64,000 nt of DNA from Cephalopachus bancanus (Eukaryota; Chordata; Mammalia; Primates; Tarsiidae): positions 868,001 through 932,000 of the forward strand of contig JAPVLO010000275.1 in NCBI GenBank assembly GCA_027257055.1. The letters run 5' to 3'. The notes below the pieces were generated by a model. That model searched no databases. It was not told where the DNA came from and saw only the letters and a list, made by a program, of their open reading frames with translations. Below are positions 22,438 through 34,740 of the stretch, piece by piece. The position numbers and the translations under genes were made by a program. Position 1 is the first letter of the stretch, and each line of letters begins with the position of its first letter.

Positions 22438-23485
22438 ACCCTGTTTCTTTTCTTCTTTTCCTGGCCTCTGTTCTCCTCTGTCTTAAGATCTCGCCTTCAT
22501 GGCTTCAAGACAGCGGTAGCAATTCCGGACCTCACATCCTCTCTCCCAGCTCTCTCCCAGTGGAGAGAGTGACTATCTGTTTTATAGGATTCCCAGTAGA
22601 TGTCTTACCACCTCTCATTAACTTGACCTCTGTGGCCAGAGCAACAGCACAGCTTATCGTGGGTCTCAGTGGGCTTGTGCGGGTGCAGTCCAAGATACAC
22701 ACAAGTAACTGCCAGAGGTGGAGAGGAGGGGAGAAGGTGTTCCTCCTCACAGTTGCGCTGAGCACTGAAGTGTGGCTGGGGCCCACCGAGATGTGCTGTG
22801 TGTGCAAAACTTCAAAGACTCAGCTGGCATGAAAGAGTGTACAACATCTCATTAATAATTTTTTATGTTGTTTACACATTGAAAGGATAATATTTTTGAT
22901 GTATTGGGTTGGAGAGAATATGTTATTACGATTAGTTTCTTTCTGGTCCTTTTAATGTGGCTACTAGGCGATGTCAAAGTACACCCGAGGCTTGGCTTCT
23001 GTTTCTGTTGGACAGCACTGCCCAGAGGGAAGCAGAACATGGCTGGCAGGATAGTCACCGACCAGGGGATCCACACCTTCCTTCTTCCCTGTGTGCGGCT
23101 CAGGAATGCCTAAGCCTCCATGAAGGGCCCCCATCCTCCTCCCCAAACGGGTGCAGCCTTGAGTCTCCCACCCTCAGGGTCTGGGCATGCCTGCTTGGAG
23201 CTCTCCCTGGACCATTGTCCCCAGTCGTGTCTGAGGTGGACAGGGAGCCCCTCCAGTGCCTGCATCTCTCAGCCACATCCGGTGGGCGCAGGCCAAGGGA
23301 TTGGTGGGAGTAGAGGAACCAGAGGCCATTGTTGGCCAGGCTAGGTGTTTCTTTGGTTCTGAGATTCCCTGAAAAATGTCCTGGGCTTCCATTCCTTCCT
23401 TGAACTCCGAAGGCTAATAACCAAAGCCAGAGTCTTGGTTCCTTTGTCTCTTAGCAACAGATTCTCTGCCTAACCCTTCTTTTTT
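22438..23485. other. GC-rich plain sequence, no gene supported
   Basis: Short open frames on both strands (for example 22957-23313) overlap one another and match no family. Confidence 0.4.
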
Positions 23486-24145
23486 TGCGCTTTTTGTTGA
23501 AACCTAACATACATACAGAGAACTGCACAAATTGTCGAATCCAATATTTTTTTACGTCTCTGAGTAATCGATCGGCACCGGAAGCAGAATATCGGCTGCA
23601 CCCCCCAAGATCCCCTTCATGTCCCCTTCCATTTACCAGCCCTTCCAAGGTGGACCCTTATTCTGATTTTTAGCATCGTATATTAATTGTGCTTGTTTCT
23701 GAACTTTATGTAAATGGGATCATGGAGGATGTATTATTTAGTGTCTGATTTCTTATATCCCACAGGATGTTCATGAAATGCCATTCATATTTTTGAGCGC
23801 AGTACTAGCTCATTCATGCTTGTGGGTGTGCTCTAGAGGGTGAATATGTCATATTTATTTATCAGGTCTGCTGTTGATAGGCTCCTGGGTGGTCTCCAGT
23901 GTTGCCTCTTAGGGTTAGTGCTGCCAGGCGCATTCTGGTACGTGGCCTTTGGTGAGCATATGCACCCATTTGGATGGGTGTATGCCGAGGAGCAGAAATG
24001 GTGGGGCACAGGATAGGTGTATGTTTGACTGTAGTAGTTGCTGCCCGTCTTCCAGAGTGGTGGTACTACTGTCCGTTCCCCTCAGCGTCCTGTGAGGGTT
24101 CTGGCCGTTCCTTGCTGGCACTTAGTGCTCCTCAGGCTCACTTTT
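23486..24145 (-). mobile_element. Old LINE-1 3' end, antisense (L1ME/L1M4-like)
   Basis: ACCTAACATACATACAGAGAACTGCACAAAT, then TGAACTTTATGTAAATGGGATCATGG, TATCAGGTCTGCTGTTGATAGG and GGTGAGCATATGCACCCATTTG match in order the antisense L1M 3' region. Strongly diverged. Confidence 0.7.
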
Positions 24146-24466
24146 GTGGTTCTCCCATGGCTTCTGCCCCAGGGAGGTGTGAGGTGCTCACCTGCCCCTT
24201 GCTCTTAGGTGGCATTTTGCCCCAGCTTTGCAGCTGAAGTCAAGGTCTTACCCCAGGCAGGGGCCATGTAACCAAGTTTGCCTGAGAGGGGCTTTGGACA
24301 TCATGTTCCTCGGGGAGCCCAAACTCTGGCTTCTCAGTTTGCTGTCTCCAATTGTATCGATCTTGGATCAGAGTGAGAAGTCTGATTACTCAGTCTTACA
24401 AATGGAAGATCATTGGATTCTGAAGTGCATTAGATTTCAGACTGCAGGACTGAAAGGGACTCTTTA
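24146..24466. other. No gene seen
   Basis: Plain sequence before an Alu. Confidence 0.4.
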
Positions 24467-24484
24467 AACAATGCCCTCTTCTTT

Positions 24485-24781
24485 TTTTTTTTTTTTTTTT
24501 TTGAGTTGGAGTCTCACTCTGTTGCCCAGACCGGAGTGCAGTGGCCGCTCCCGGCCACCGCAGCCTTGACCTGCTGGACTCCGGCGATCCTTCCGCCTCA
24601 GCCTTCCAAGTAGCTGGAACTACAGGCGTGTGCTACCATGCCCGGCTAATTTTTGATTTATTGTAGAGATGAGGTCTCGCCAAGTTGTCCAGGCGGGTCA
24701 TGAATCCACAGGCTCAGGCAATCCACTCACCTCAGCCTCCCAAAGGCGCGGGATTACAGGCTGAGCCACCGAGCCAGGTTT
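24485..24781 (-). mobile_element. Alu, full-length dimer, antisense, young
   Basis: Poly-T then GAGTTGGAGTCTCACTCTG to GGCTGAGCCACCGAGCCAGG. AACAATGCCCTCTTCTTT occurs at 24467-24484 and 24782-24799 (18-bp exact target-site duplication). Confidence 0.95.
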
Positions 24782-24799
24782 AACAATGCCCTCTTCTTT

Positions 24800-25380
24800 C
24801 CCTTCTCTTTGTTCTGATGGTTCAGTTGTATCCTGAAACTCTTTGGAAGGGTTACAAAAATGTATCCCACAGATTTCCACAAGCAGAATTTATCCTTCTG
24901 TGCACCCCAATGCTGCAGCCTGTCCCAGCTCAAGCGATGGGGCAGATAAATTAAGGGACAGGGCTATTGCAGTTGTGTTGCCACTTCCCAGCTCAGGAGG
25001 GGGATTTTCTCTTCCCTCCACCAATGAGAACCCTGCCCAGGATGGAGAGGCAGTCTTAGAACTCAGACAGCAACCAGGTCCTGCTCCACTGTCTGTGGGG
25101 GGCAGGGCTCCCCGCCCCCATTCTATCCCTCCTGAGGTCATAGGCCTGTGCTTGGCTGCTGGGTGTGGAGGGAGTGACAGGAACTAGGTGTGCAGGACAC
25201 CCAGAGGCAGATACCCCAGGGAAGAGCAAGAGCCTGCTACAGATGGCAGACACTAGGGAAAAGAAAGAAATCAGATATGCGGGGGGACAGCAGGAAGATG
25301 AACATATTAGATATAATGGATGTCCCTGGAGTTAATGCCATCAACTCTCTTGTTAAATTAGAGTTGGTCAGAAAATTTAA
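24800..25380. other. No gene seen
   Basis: Plain sequence. Open frames at 24843-25187 and 24890-25141 lie opposite each other and match nothing. Confidence 0.4.
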
Positions 25381-26041
25381 CCATAACTTTTAAAAAAACA
25401 ACATGGTAAAGCAAAGGGATCAAAAATAGTTAATAGTAATGGGCTAATATATACAAATACAGGTGCAAAGAAGCAATTTTAAATCAAGGCATAAAGCACC
25501 AGAAAGAACGAGGGTTATTTTATGGTAACAAAAGTAAATTCTACAATAAATAAAAAATTGTTCTGATCGTTTACAAAAAATGCAACAAAATGCATAAAAT
25601 TAAATAAAAATGGTTAAAAATACAGTGAGAAATTGACAAAATCACAGTTGTCTGAAAGTTGCTTATTTCTAACTTAGGTAACACAATGAATAAAGATATG
25701 AAATGAAATGCATAATTATATGAATAATATAAACATAATTTGATTATATAAAAGGACCGTTTAGCAGATATATACCAGTACTCTACCAACAGAAAATATC
25801 TATTTGTTTCAACTACGATGAACCACTTAAAAATTTATTGTATTCTTGGTCTTAAGGAATGCATCAATTTATTCCAAAATGTGAAATTATATATTTATGA
25901 ACACCATGCTGTAAACCTTAGAATTTAATAAAGGGATAGATAAGACAATGAATTGTCTTTAGTAAAATGAATGCATTCAAAAAATGCCTGGCCAAACAAC
26001 TCTTGAATCCAAGAGAAATCAAACTTGAAATATTAGACTCT

Positions 26042-26140
26042 TTAAGAAATACCAGGCAACTCTTTCCGGTCCCCTCCTGCTGTGGGAGCTTTTCTGTCTT
26101 ATGAAATCCTACCTAAAAAAAAGGAAAGAAAGAAATCCCA
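26042..26140 (+). mobile_element. Short A-tailed insertion, possibly an LTR-end fragment
   Basis: About 60 bp (CTCTTTCCGGTCCCCTCC... to ...AAATCCTACCT) followed by AAAAAAAAGGAAAG. It lies between AAGAAATACCAGGCAA and AAGAAATCCCAGCAA, which look like an aged target-site duplication. GC-rich against its AT-rich host. The sequence recalls an LTR R/U5 end, but I cannot name a family. Confidence 0.4.
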
Positions 26141-26230
26141 GCAATAGTGCGCTATGTTTGACATATGTGTATATCTTCAGAGGAAAATTTATAGTTTCAG
26201 TGTTTTTATTGTTCAACAAGAAAAAAAATT

Positions 26231-26520
26231 TTTTTTTTTTTTTTGAGTTGGAGTCTCACTCTGTCTCCCAGACTGGAGTGCAGTGTCCGCTCCCGGCCAC
26301 CGCAGCCTCGACCTGCTGGGCTCCGGCGATCCTTCCGCCTCAGCCTTCCGAGTGGCCGGAATTACAGGCGCGTGCTACTACGCCCGGCTGATTTTTTTTG
26401 ATTTATTGTAGAGATGAGGTCTCGCTGCCCAGGCGGGTCTCGAACCCGCGGGCTCAGGCAATCCACTCACCTCAGCCTCCCAAAGGCGCGGGATTACAGG
26501 CTGAGCCACCGAGCCCGGCT
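26231..26520 (-). mobile_element. Alu, full-length dimer, antisense, young and CpG-rich
   Basis: GAGTTGGAGTCTCACTCTG to GGCTGAGCCACCGAGCCCGG with many CpG kept (CCTCGACC, CCTTCCGAG, ACCCGCGGG). Flanked by GAAAAAAAATTTTT and GAAAAAATTTTT. Young by CpG content. Confidence 0.93.
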
Positions 26521-27150
26521 GAAAAAATTTTTAGAAATGAACTGAACACACCACTTGAATAAATGAGAAAAAAGTGATAATTTATGTCCAAGGAAAAATA
26601 GGAGAAAGGAATAAAGATAAAATTGGAGATGAAAAATGAGGAAACAAAAACAAGGAATGAATATATGAGCCTAAAATTTTTTTTCTTGGAAAAGGCTAGT
26701 GAGATAAAGAATCATGTGATAAGAATAATCTTCCTCTCAAAAAAGCAAAACAACAAAGAAAATATGTGGAACCAAAAGGGTATGTAATGCAGGGATGTGC
26801 ATTTAAACATAAGAAGTGTTTATGCAACTCTAATATACTGTATTCGGAAATCTTACAGAAATAGATATTTTTCTTTGAAAAGATACCATTACATCTTCTT
26901 AAGAAGAAACAAAAATCAATGTGGACTGGTACCCAAGAAAGAATTAGAAAACTAGCTAACAAGGATATTTTTATAAAGGAAAAAAAATGAGGAGAAATAT
27001 TTCCGGCAGCTATTAAAATACAGTACAGGTATTTATTTTAATACAATTAAGTACAAATAGAAAGCTCAGAAAAAGTTTGGCTATGGTAGAAAATTTATTA
27101 AAATACTTAATAAGTGTCCAATTAAAACACCTATAAGAGAAAAGTGAATA

Positions 27151-27474
27151 TTCCAATAGAAAATCAGTAAAAGGATAATGAGTGAGCAGTTTTAAAAAGA
27201 GAAAATATGTAAATGGCCAACCAACATAAGAAACATGGTTTGGATCGCCATAAAACCACACTAGATTTACATCAGTGAACTTATTGAAAAATACTCTTAG
27301 TTCTTCCAGCAGCCTGGACTTTGGAATTAGGTTTAAGCTTGTGTTGTATTCCTGGCAGTCTTCAGATCTTCAGCATGTGGTTTGAGGCATATTTCTTTAA
27401 TTTCCCAAACATCAGCCGTCTCACCTATAGAAAGGGCATAATAATTCCTGACTCTGAATTGTTGTGAGGATTAA
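27151..27474. other. No gene seen
   Basis: AT-rich to mixed sequence before an Alu. Confidence 0.4.
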
Positions 27475-27487
27475 ATTAGATAATTTA

Positions 27488-27776
27488 GCCGTGCTCGGTG
27501 GCTCAGCCTGTAATCCCGCGCCTTTGGGAGGCTGAGGTGAGTGGATTGCCTGAGCCTGCGGGTTCGAGACCTGCCTGGGCAACTTGGCTAGACCTCATCT
27601 CTACAATAAATCAAAAAATCAACTGGGCGTGGTAGCGAGCGCCTGTAATTCTGGCCACTCGGAAAGCTGAGGTGGAAGGATCGCCAGAGCCCAGCAGGTT
27701 GAGGCTGCGGTGGCCGGGAGCGGCCACTGCACTCCAGTCTGGGCGACAGAGTGAGACTCCCACTCAAAAAAAAAAA
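27488..27776 (+). mobile_element. Alu, full-length dimer, young
   Basis: GCCGTGCTCGGTGGCTCAGCC to GACTCCCACTC plus A-tail. Target-site duplication ATTAGATAATTTA (27475-27487) and ATTAGGTAATTTA (27777-27789), one difference. Right arm has the hairpin GTGGCCGGGAGCGGCCAC at 27710-27727. Confidence 0.95.
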
Positions 27777-27952
27777 ATTAGGTAATTTATGTAAAACTCT
27801 CAATACTGCATCTGGATCATGCTGGGCACTCAAATAATAGCTGCTGTCATTCTTGTTATTATTTAAATATTTTGTCTGTGAAATAAAAAAAGATTTAAAG
27901 AATGTTAAAACCCATTGCTGGTGAAGATAATGAAAAATAGGAACTCTTAGAC

Positions 27953-28080
27953 ATGCTCCTTGTCAGGATATGTGCTTTCTGTGAGCAGGGACAATGTCTG
28001 ACCTATTTGTGGTTACAGTGCCAGCTGCCAGTATTGTACCTGGCTGTCACAGGTAGTATTTATTCTGAATGAATTTCAGT
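27953..28080 (+). mobile_element. L2 3' end fragment
   Basis: TTCTGTGAGCAGGGACAATGTCTGACC... GTACCTGGCTGTCACAGGTAG... ATTCTGAATGAATTTCA follows the L2 3' end text in order. Strongly diverged. Confidence 0.6.
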
Positions 28081-30640
28081 GAACGTGGACAACTCTTTGA
28101 GGGTCATTGAGTGTGTGATTCCAAAGACCTTAAAAATGTTCCTGTTTCCCCAGCAATTCCATTTCTTGAAATTTATCTTGAGGGAATGGCACATCATAAA
28201 TACGAAACTGTGTGTATAACTGTAGTATACATAACGTCAATATGCTTCTCTTGGGGGTTGGTTAAGTCTGTATTCTCCTGGAGGGTGCCGTTTGTATTTT
28301 GGGTGGGTATATGTGCCCGCAAGTCACACATTGCTGGGTGTTCCCTTTGCCTGGTTCCAACCCCTCTCCCCCATGCCAGTTGCAGTCCCCGGTCCTGGCA
28401 GTAGTCAGCCGGCTCCTGAGGGGGTGTCCAGGGCTGATCAAGGATGCTCTCTACCCACATGATGAAATTGCATGCAGTCGTGAAATAGTTTGTAAAAGTG
28501 TGTTTGTTAACATGAAAAATGTTTATGTCATTAATCAAAAAGAACAGTTTATAAAAGTTCATAGAAGAGTATGTACAAGATGGCCCCCTTTTGGGTCAAT
28601 ATATTTGTAAATGGAGTCTCCAGGAGCATAGACATCAAGAAATTGCCAGTGTAGTGTGTGGCTGGTGTGATGATGGGTCGTATTTCTTATTGTAATTTTC
28701 CACATGTTCATCAGCAAGCATGTGTCACTGTGACACGAAATTGAGAAGCAGTAGCAGCCTGCATCTGTCCTGCACTGGGGGCTTGGCCTTGAGGCCTGCC
28801 CTGCTGTACATGACAGAGTGTTCTGCAGTCTGCTGGCCCCTGTCTGCTCATCCTCTGTCTAGGTGGCAGGAAGCAGGGCAGTGCCCTACTGGAGAACAGA
28901 TACGCAACACAGCACCTCTTTTGGTTGTGAAGGAGCAGAGAGAGACAGCAGGACGGGAAGCAGGGACTGCTCCTGCTGGAGCCAGGAAGCTGAGGCTGTC
29001 TGCTGAGAGAGGAGGCCCTCTCCCTCCTTTCTCCTGCTGCCTGCCCTGCGGGGAGGAAGTTGTGAGCAGCCAAGGTCAGGGTGGACCTGCCGAGGTACAG
29101 GCGGCGGGCCGTGCAAACAGCAAGCTGCCCTATGGTTTCTGATAAAGCATCCAAGGTCCAGAAGCTGGCCCGGGAGGACAGGGGTGGTCAGGAGCAGAGG
29201 TGGGCCAGTGGGGACACCTCTGGGGCTGACCCTGCCAGGTGGCTGTGGAACCTAACAAACTTTTACAGGTTATTAAGGTTATACAGACATAGAGGTTTTA
29301 CAGACATTTCACCTTGGTGGGTGGATCACAAAGAGGAACTCGCCCCTCCTCTTTGTCTGTCTCCTGCTAACCTCCTCAGTCTTCAGTAAATGTTTAGTGA
29401 ACGAACATTCTCATGCCCTGTTCTCCTGGTGTTCGAGGCCAGAATCCTTCTGAAAATAGGGAAGGAACAGCTAACCGCCCCCCTGTGAGTCCTAATAGAC
29501 GTGAACAAAGATTTTTCCCTTTTTTGGTGTGATGGTGGCAGGTGGTCAACTTTCCAAAGGTTTCTGAAACTGTGAGCATCTAATAAAATACACATAATGC
29601 TTCTCACACTATTACTATGTTATGTAAATAACTTGTTTCCTGTCAAAATATCATTATTTTTAGGACTAAAAAGAATCGCAGATTTTAGTTATAAAATATA
29701 GACTAAAGTTTCGTTTGGAAGTTTAATTTGTTGTCTAGAATTTACATAAGTGTATTGTTTCTCTGGATTTCAGTCTACTGGACTCTTGGCATTTGGTAAG
29801 TTGGCCTTTGTTTCATGTTTGGGTCTGTCTCATTTCCCCCAAGTATGATTATCTTGCCTGTGAATGTTTCTTAGAGGGTGTTGTCTCGTGGATAGACACT
29901 GCCACGAACAGGAAACAGATGTCAACCACTTGCGCAGGGACATCCCTGAGAAGGGAAAGAGGAGCCCTGTCACCATGGCTCAGGTTGTCTTTCCATGTCC
30001 TGTTTTTCTGGATTCTGGGAGACAAGCCTGGAGAGAGCATGCCTTTAACTTGGGAGAGTGAGGACACTGGCATCAGGGGCACTAACTAGCTTCTCAGGAC
30101 GCGTTCTTCTCTCCTGACAGCCTCACGTCCTCTCTGGAGGTTGGCAGGGGCCTTTCAAGGACTCCTCCGTCTCTTCACTATCTATCTGGACACTTAGAGG
30201 TGTGTCTGCTCTTGGTCTCCTTCTCTCTGTCCTGGCCTTGAGATTTCCTCTCTGCTGTGCATGAGAGCTGGAGCATCAGAATTCAGTCCTGGAGATGCGA
30301 ACTGGGTCTTGACTGGGGCCATGGCCAGGCCAAGGTCAGTAAGTCGGGAGCCCCAGCTTACATGTCCTGCTGTGAACTGAAGCTAGCCTGTGCCCGATAT
30401 CCCTCATGCCTGTGCCTAGCCCTGACATAACATAAATCAGTGCAGACGTCTTTCTGACAACTTATTATTTCTTTTAAAAATGTGTTTTCCTGTTCACCCC
30501 GAGGCCCTGAAGTATATTTTTTCATTCAGAGGTCATAAACCCAAGACCTTCTGCCCCAGGTATGTTTTATTTATTTAGCTTGTACAGTGTTTAAAAATGT
30601 TTGATGGTTTGTTAACACTGAGAATATTACATATATGTAC
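28081..30640. other. GC-rich repeat-poor stretch, no gene supported
   Basis: Open frames of 97-147 residues occur on both strands (28720-29142 plus, 28711-29154 minus) and overlap almost fully, which is what chance frames in GC-rich DNA look like. A short CAGTAAATGTTTAGTGAACGAA near 29385 could be an L2 end. No promoter or exon pattern stood out. Confidence 0.4.
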
Positions 30641-30641
30641 A

Positions 30642-30676
<35 letters not shown>
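30640..30676 (+). repeat. (CA)n microsatellite
   Basis: ACACACATACACACAC... then interrupted CA-rich text to about 30740. Confidence 0.9.
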
Positions 30677-30681
<5 letters not shown>

Positions 30682-30740
30682 TGACACATACACAAACTTG
30701 ACACACACGCTCACACAAATTTTATATACACACACGGACT

Positions 30741-33644
30741 GAAGTCAGAGCTGCTTTGTTTGAACAGGTGTCCTTTTAAGGTGGGCTTGGATTTTCGAGA
30801 CCTACCCTTCCAGAGTCATGTTTCTTGATGCACACCCTCTTCCCGAATTATCCCTGCTGATGCTGGGTGAGTTAGGTGACAGGCCTGGCTGCAGCAGTTC
30901 GGCTGTCCCCGGAGATGGAGACAAGGAAGGCAGTCCATCCTAACCTACTAGAGCTTTGTTCTACAATAGGAAGAGATCAAGGTCACGTTTGATGATTCCA
31001 GCTTTGAGTTTCCTGGGGAAAAAACAGGGTGGGTCTTCGATAACAATGCCACTTGGCTCCAACCAGCCTCCGCCATTCCGCGTGGAGATCCCCATGCTTG
31101 GGGGCGCTCTGGTGCCTGGCTCTCCCGTGCCCGCTTGCCCTGTTGCTTGACCCAGCTCTTCAGGCCCCTCCATGTGCTGCTGCTGCAGCTGTTCCACCCT
31201 TCGCTGCCTCTGCTCTTCCGCTGCTCTCGGGGCCTCTCACCCTCTGGTGACCACCCTCAGCATTGGCTGTGAACAGAGTTTCGTACATTGGCACTGTTGG
31301 GGCTGCGTGCTGGAGTCTCCATGTGTGCGTGTGAGCATGTGTGCTGCCGTGTTAGGGATCTTTTTCTGCAGAAGGCATTAGGTAGAAAAAGTGTTGTAGA
31401 CCAGTCTGACTAATGGTTGTCAAAGAAACAGCACCTAGGGAGTGTAGGCACCCTGCAGCGTACTGTCCCACGCTGGGACATTGTATCCTGCCTGGTTGTG
31501 TCTGTGCGTTGACCCTGTGCTTCTGTGGTAGCCCTTGTTCCACTGTGCTATCCCCGTGCAGATTATAGTGGGCATAGGGGCATGGCGAGCATTTAGCCAG
31601 AGCTCTGCAAGTCCCTAGGGAACTGCCAGCCCTCCCTCTCATTTTGTGGCTGTCCTGCCCCTCTGCACTCCCCGTCCCTTCCTGCATGCCCCTGCGTCTC
31701 TTTGCTTTCTGCCCTTGTCTTCCTGTTCTCTCCGTGCCCACTCTCAACCACCTGTGCTTTCCCTTTCGGTCTGTCTCTGCTCTTTCTCTCCTTGCTGTCT
31801 CGTCCGCACTCCATATACACGTGCTCCTTTTTCCATGGCCACTTTCGTTTCATGGCGGAAGAGGGGGTACTTCTTTCTCCATAAGAAGCCCTGTCCTTTG
31901 TCGAAGGCCATGCTGTCAGAATGGCAATGCTCTTGGGTCCCTGCCTTCCTGGTTCAGCACAAACCTTGTGGTCCCCTCCACTGTCCCTGGGCACAGCTCA
32001 GATCCTGGGGTCCAAGTAGTATACCCCAACTCCTTCTGGCTGTCCCTGCAGGTCAAGGGGCCCCTAATGCTTCTTGGAACTTTTCACTTCGACTGGTACT
32101 CTGCTCGATGTACTAACTAACAGTTGGGAAGCTTCTCTTGACAGTAGAGCATTTTCTCCCAATGAAATCTTATGAGGAGGCTTAATATGTGAAAATGGGG
32201 TTGATCTGGAAGAGGGTGGGGTACAGGCATTGTGACCCTTTTCACCTAGCAGCCTGCCATCCACCTAGGACCATGAGTTCCCCCCAGATCCCCTTGGGCT
32301 CTGTGGGGTGCCACCGAGAACCATTGCGTTGAACTCTGCTTGCTGAATTCAGGAGTCAGCAGGAACATGCCAGGTAATTCTGATTTCTCACCTTCATTTT
32401 CTTAACGGAGTCATTTTGAGCTAAGGAACAGTAGCCAGAATCTTGAGGTGTAAGATCACGTGAAATAGTTGTGGCTAATGTAAAACAAGGCCTAATGTTT
32501 GTCAAATGACTATGACGAGAGCAATTTTTAGCTGTGACTTGCTATCCAGGAAGGAACATTAATTGCCAATTAAGCAGTGAATCAGTCTAGGAAGAGAGTC
32601 AGAGGAAAATTGCTCACTGTGTCAGGGCAGGTATACCTCTGAGGGACTGTCTCATCTCTGACATCTTGAAGGCAGAGTCCCCACCAGCATCATGATGAAT
32701 GAGCTGGCCTCCCTCAGGACACTGTTCAGGATGGTCATGTACATCACCTCGTCTGCCAGTGTTCAGCCATTGTCTGTGGCTTCTGGCAGATTTTGGAGGA
32801 CTGAGAAGGATTTGGAGGTGTGTCTGGGCTTCCTTGGAAAAGATGATTAGCAGTGTCAGCCCTGGTGAGGGTGAGGCCTGGTGGTATGAGTAATGGGTAT
32901 TTACGCCACCTCCCCTTTGCGGCAGAGGTGAACTAACCATGCAGGAGAGAGGGGGCAGGTGAGAGGCAGGTGGTGATATTTTCAGGGGAACTGGTGGGCA
33001 GACTCCCTGAAGTGAAATGGGTAAGTGTGCACTCACCTGCTGATTGATGAGCGTCCTGTAGCCCTTGGAATAGGGTGGGGCCAGGACCTGTGCGGCTCAC
33101 CTGTGAATGTGCTAGATTGGCCCCGCCTCAGGGCCCTAAACACGCCACTCCAAACATGCAACAAATATGGCAATGGCGGTGCATTGAGGCGCCCCCTCTG
33201 TCCACCTGGAGCAAGCTTTGCTATATTCTGCCAGGGTTCATGTGTACTCTGTGACCCTCTGTGCCATGTTTGTGAAGATTTTTAGTTGTCAGCATCAATT
33301 CTCTGATCTTGTTTTAGGCTCATTTTCGTGATTTAAAGAAATCTATTCTGTGGTTTTAAAAGTCATGTTGAACACATATAACATTGAACCTCTGCCACTT
33401 GCTTGTCAAAAATCAGTGGTTTTAGTCTTATGCCTGATGACCCAGGGGCACTGATTTTGGAAAAGGAGAGCAAAGTACTTTTCATGGTGGTAAAGAGAAT
33501 TTAGTGGCGAGACATATGGAAGTGGCAATTTTCCCACGAGAATTTATGACTTGTAGCCAGAGCCTCAGCGGAGGACTTGCTGGCTCCCTTTCAGGAGGCT
33601 CCTGTTGAAGGCAGCCTTTGGGGCGGAAAGGGAGACACCTCTTT
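30741..33644. other. GC-rich repeat-poor stretch, no gene supported
   Basis: Opposed open frames at 31593-31994 (minus) and 31644-32120 (plus) sit in a pyrimidine-rich segment (31640-31810) and lack motifs. Nothing else recognised. Confidence 0.4.
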
Positions 33645-33659
33645 AAAAAAAATTTTTTT

Positions 33660-33975
33660 GAGCCGGGCTCGGTGGCTCAGCCTGTAATCCTGCGCCTTTG
33701 GGAGGCAGAGGTGAGTGGATTGCCTGAGCCCGCGGGATTCAGACCTGCCTGGGCAGCGAGACCTCATCTCTACAATAAATCAAAACAAAAATCAGCCGGG
33801 CCAATAAATCAAAACAAAAATCAGCTGGACATGGTAGCGCATTCCTATAATTCCGGCTACTCATAAGGCTCAGGCGGAAGGATCGCCGGAGCCCAGCAGG
33901 TTGAGGCTGCGGTGGCCGGGAGCGGCCACTGCACTCCAGTCTGGGCAACTGAGTGAGACTCCAACTCAAAAAAAA
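33660..33975 (+). mobile_element. Alu A of a doublet, with duplicated linker
   Basis: Young lineage Alu. A 29-bp segment covering the A-rich linker is present twice in tandem (33773-33801 and 33802-33830). The right arm carries GTGGCCGGGAGCGGCCAC at 33912-33929. It lies between copies of A8T7. Confidence 0.93.
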
Positions 33976-33990
33976 AAAAAAAATTTTTTT
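33976..33990. repeat. Shared A8T7 junction between two Alus
   Basis: AAAAAAAATTTTTTT also at 33645-33659 and 34283-34297. The three copies bracket two Alus and show that both used the same target. Confidence 0.75.
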
Positions 33991-33992
33991 TT

Positions 33993-34282
33993 GGCCATAC
34001 TTGGTGGCTCAGCCTGTAATCCCAGCACTTTGGGAGGCTGAGGCGAGCGGATTGCCTGAGCCCGTGAATTCCAGACCAGCCCAGGCAACTTGGCGAGACC
34101 TCATCTCTACAATAAAATTAAAAAATAGCCAGGCATGGTAGTGCGTGCCAGTAGTTCCAGTTACTTGGAAGGCTGAGGCGGAAGGATCGCCGGAGCCCAG
34201 CAGTCGACAATGGGGAGGCTGTGATCATGCGTGCCACTGCACTCCAGCCTGGGCGAAGGAGTGAGACTCCAACTCAAAAAAA
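33993..34282 (+). mobile_element. Alu B of a doublet
   Basis: GGCCATACTTGGTGGCTCAGCC to GACTCCAACTC. It keeps CCCAGCACTTTGGGAGG, so it is a different subtype from Alu A next to it, and it has a different right-arm text (CAGTCGACAATGGGGAGG). Confidence 0.93.
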
Positions 34283-34397
34283 AAAAAAAATTTTTTTTTA
34301 AGTATTAAAGAATTATGGTAGTGGTTTCTTTTGCCCATGCCAGCTCTGGCATGTCTCCCTTTCTTTTCTCTCTTCTGTCTCTAATAAACTTGGTTTT

Positions 34398-34740
34398 AGA
34401 ACTGTACCAAAAAATTGTGGTATACATAACATGAAATTTATAATTTTAATCCTGTTAAAGTACACAGCTCAGTGACAATAAGTACATCCACGTTGCTCTC
34501 CAGCCATCACCACCATCCATCCCCAGAACTTTTATCTTCCTCAAGGAAACTCTGTACCCATTAACGTTGCTCCCTCCCCACTCCTGGTTCCTTTCTGTCT
34601 GTATGAATCTTACTACTCTAGGTACCTCCTACAAGGGGGATCATGTGGTATTTGCCCTTTTGTGACTGGCTTACTTCACTTTGCATAATGTCCTCAAAAT
34701 TCATTCACTGTAGGACGTCGCATGTACTAGAATTTCTGGA
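34398..34740 (-). mobile_element. Old LINE-1 3' end, antisense
   Basis: CAAAAAATTGTGGTATACATAAC, AGTACATCCACGTTGC, ACTACTCTAGGTACCTCC, TGTGACTGGCTTACTTCAC follow the antisense L1M 3' text in order. Confidence 0.8.

Larger units (their letters stand above)
25381..27150 (+). mobile_element. Very old LINE (L1 or HAL1-like), sense, AT-rich
   Basis: About 25600-26060 follows the order of an L1/HAL1 endonuclease region: GAGAAATTGACAAAATCACAG, then TATATACCAGTACTCTACC, then GGTCTTAAGGAATGCATC. After the Alu at 26231-26520, more A-rich text of the same kind follows. Identity rests on pattern only. Confidence 0.45.

Noticed and set aside
28711..29154. 147-residue minus and 140-residue plus frames as a gene pair
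   Set aside because: They cover the same bases on opposite strands in GC-rich DNA and have no motifs.
31593..32120. Opposed frames of 133, 156 and 158 residues
   Set aside because: Overlapping chance frames in a pyrimidine-rich strand; no family similarity seen.
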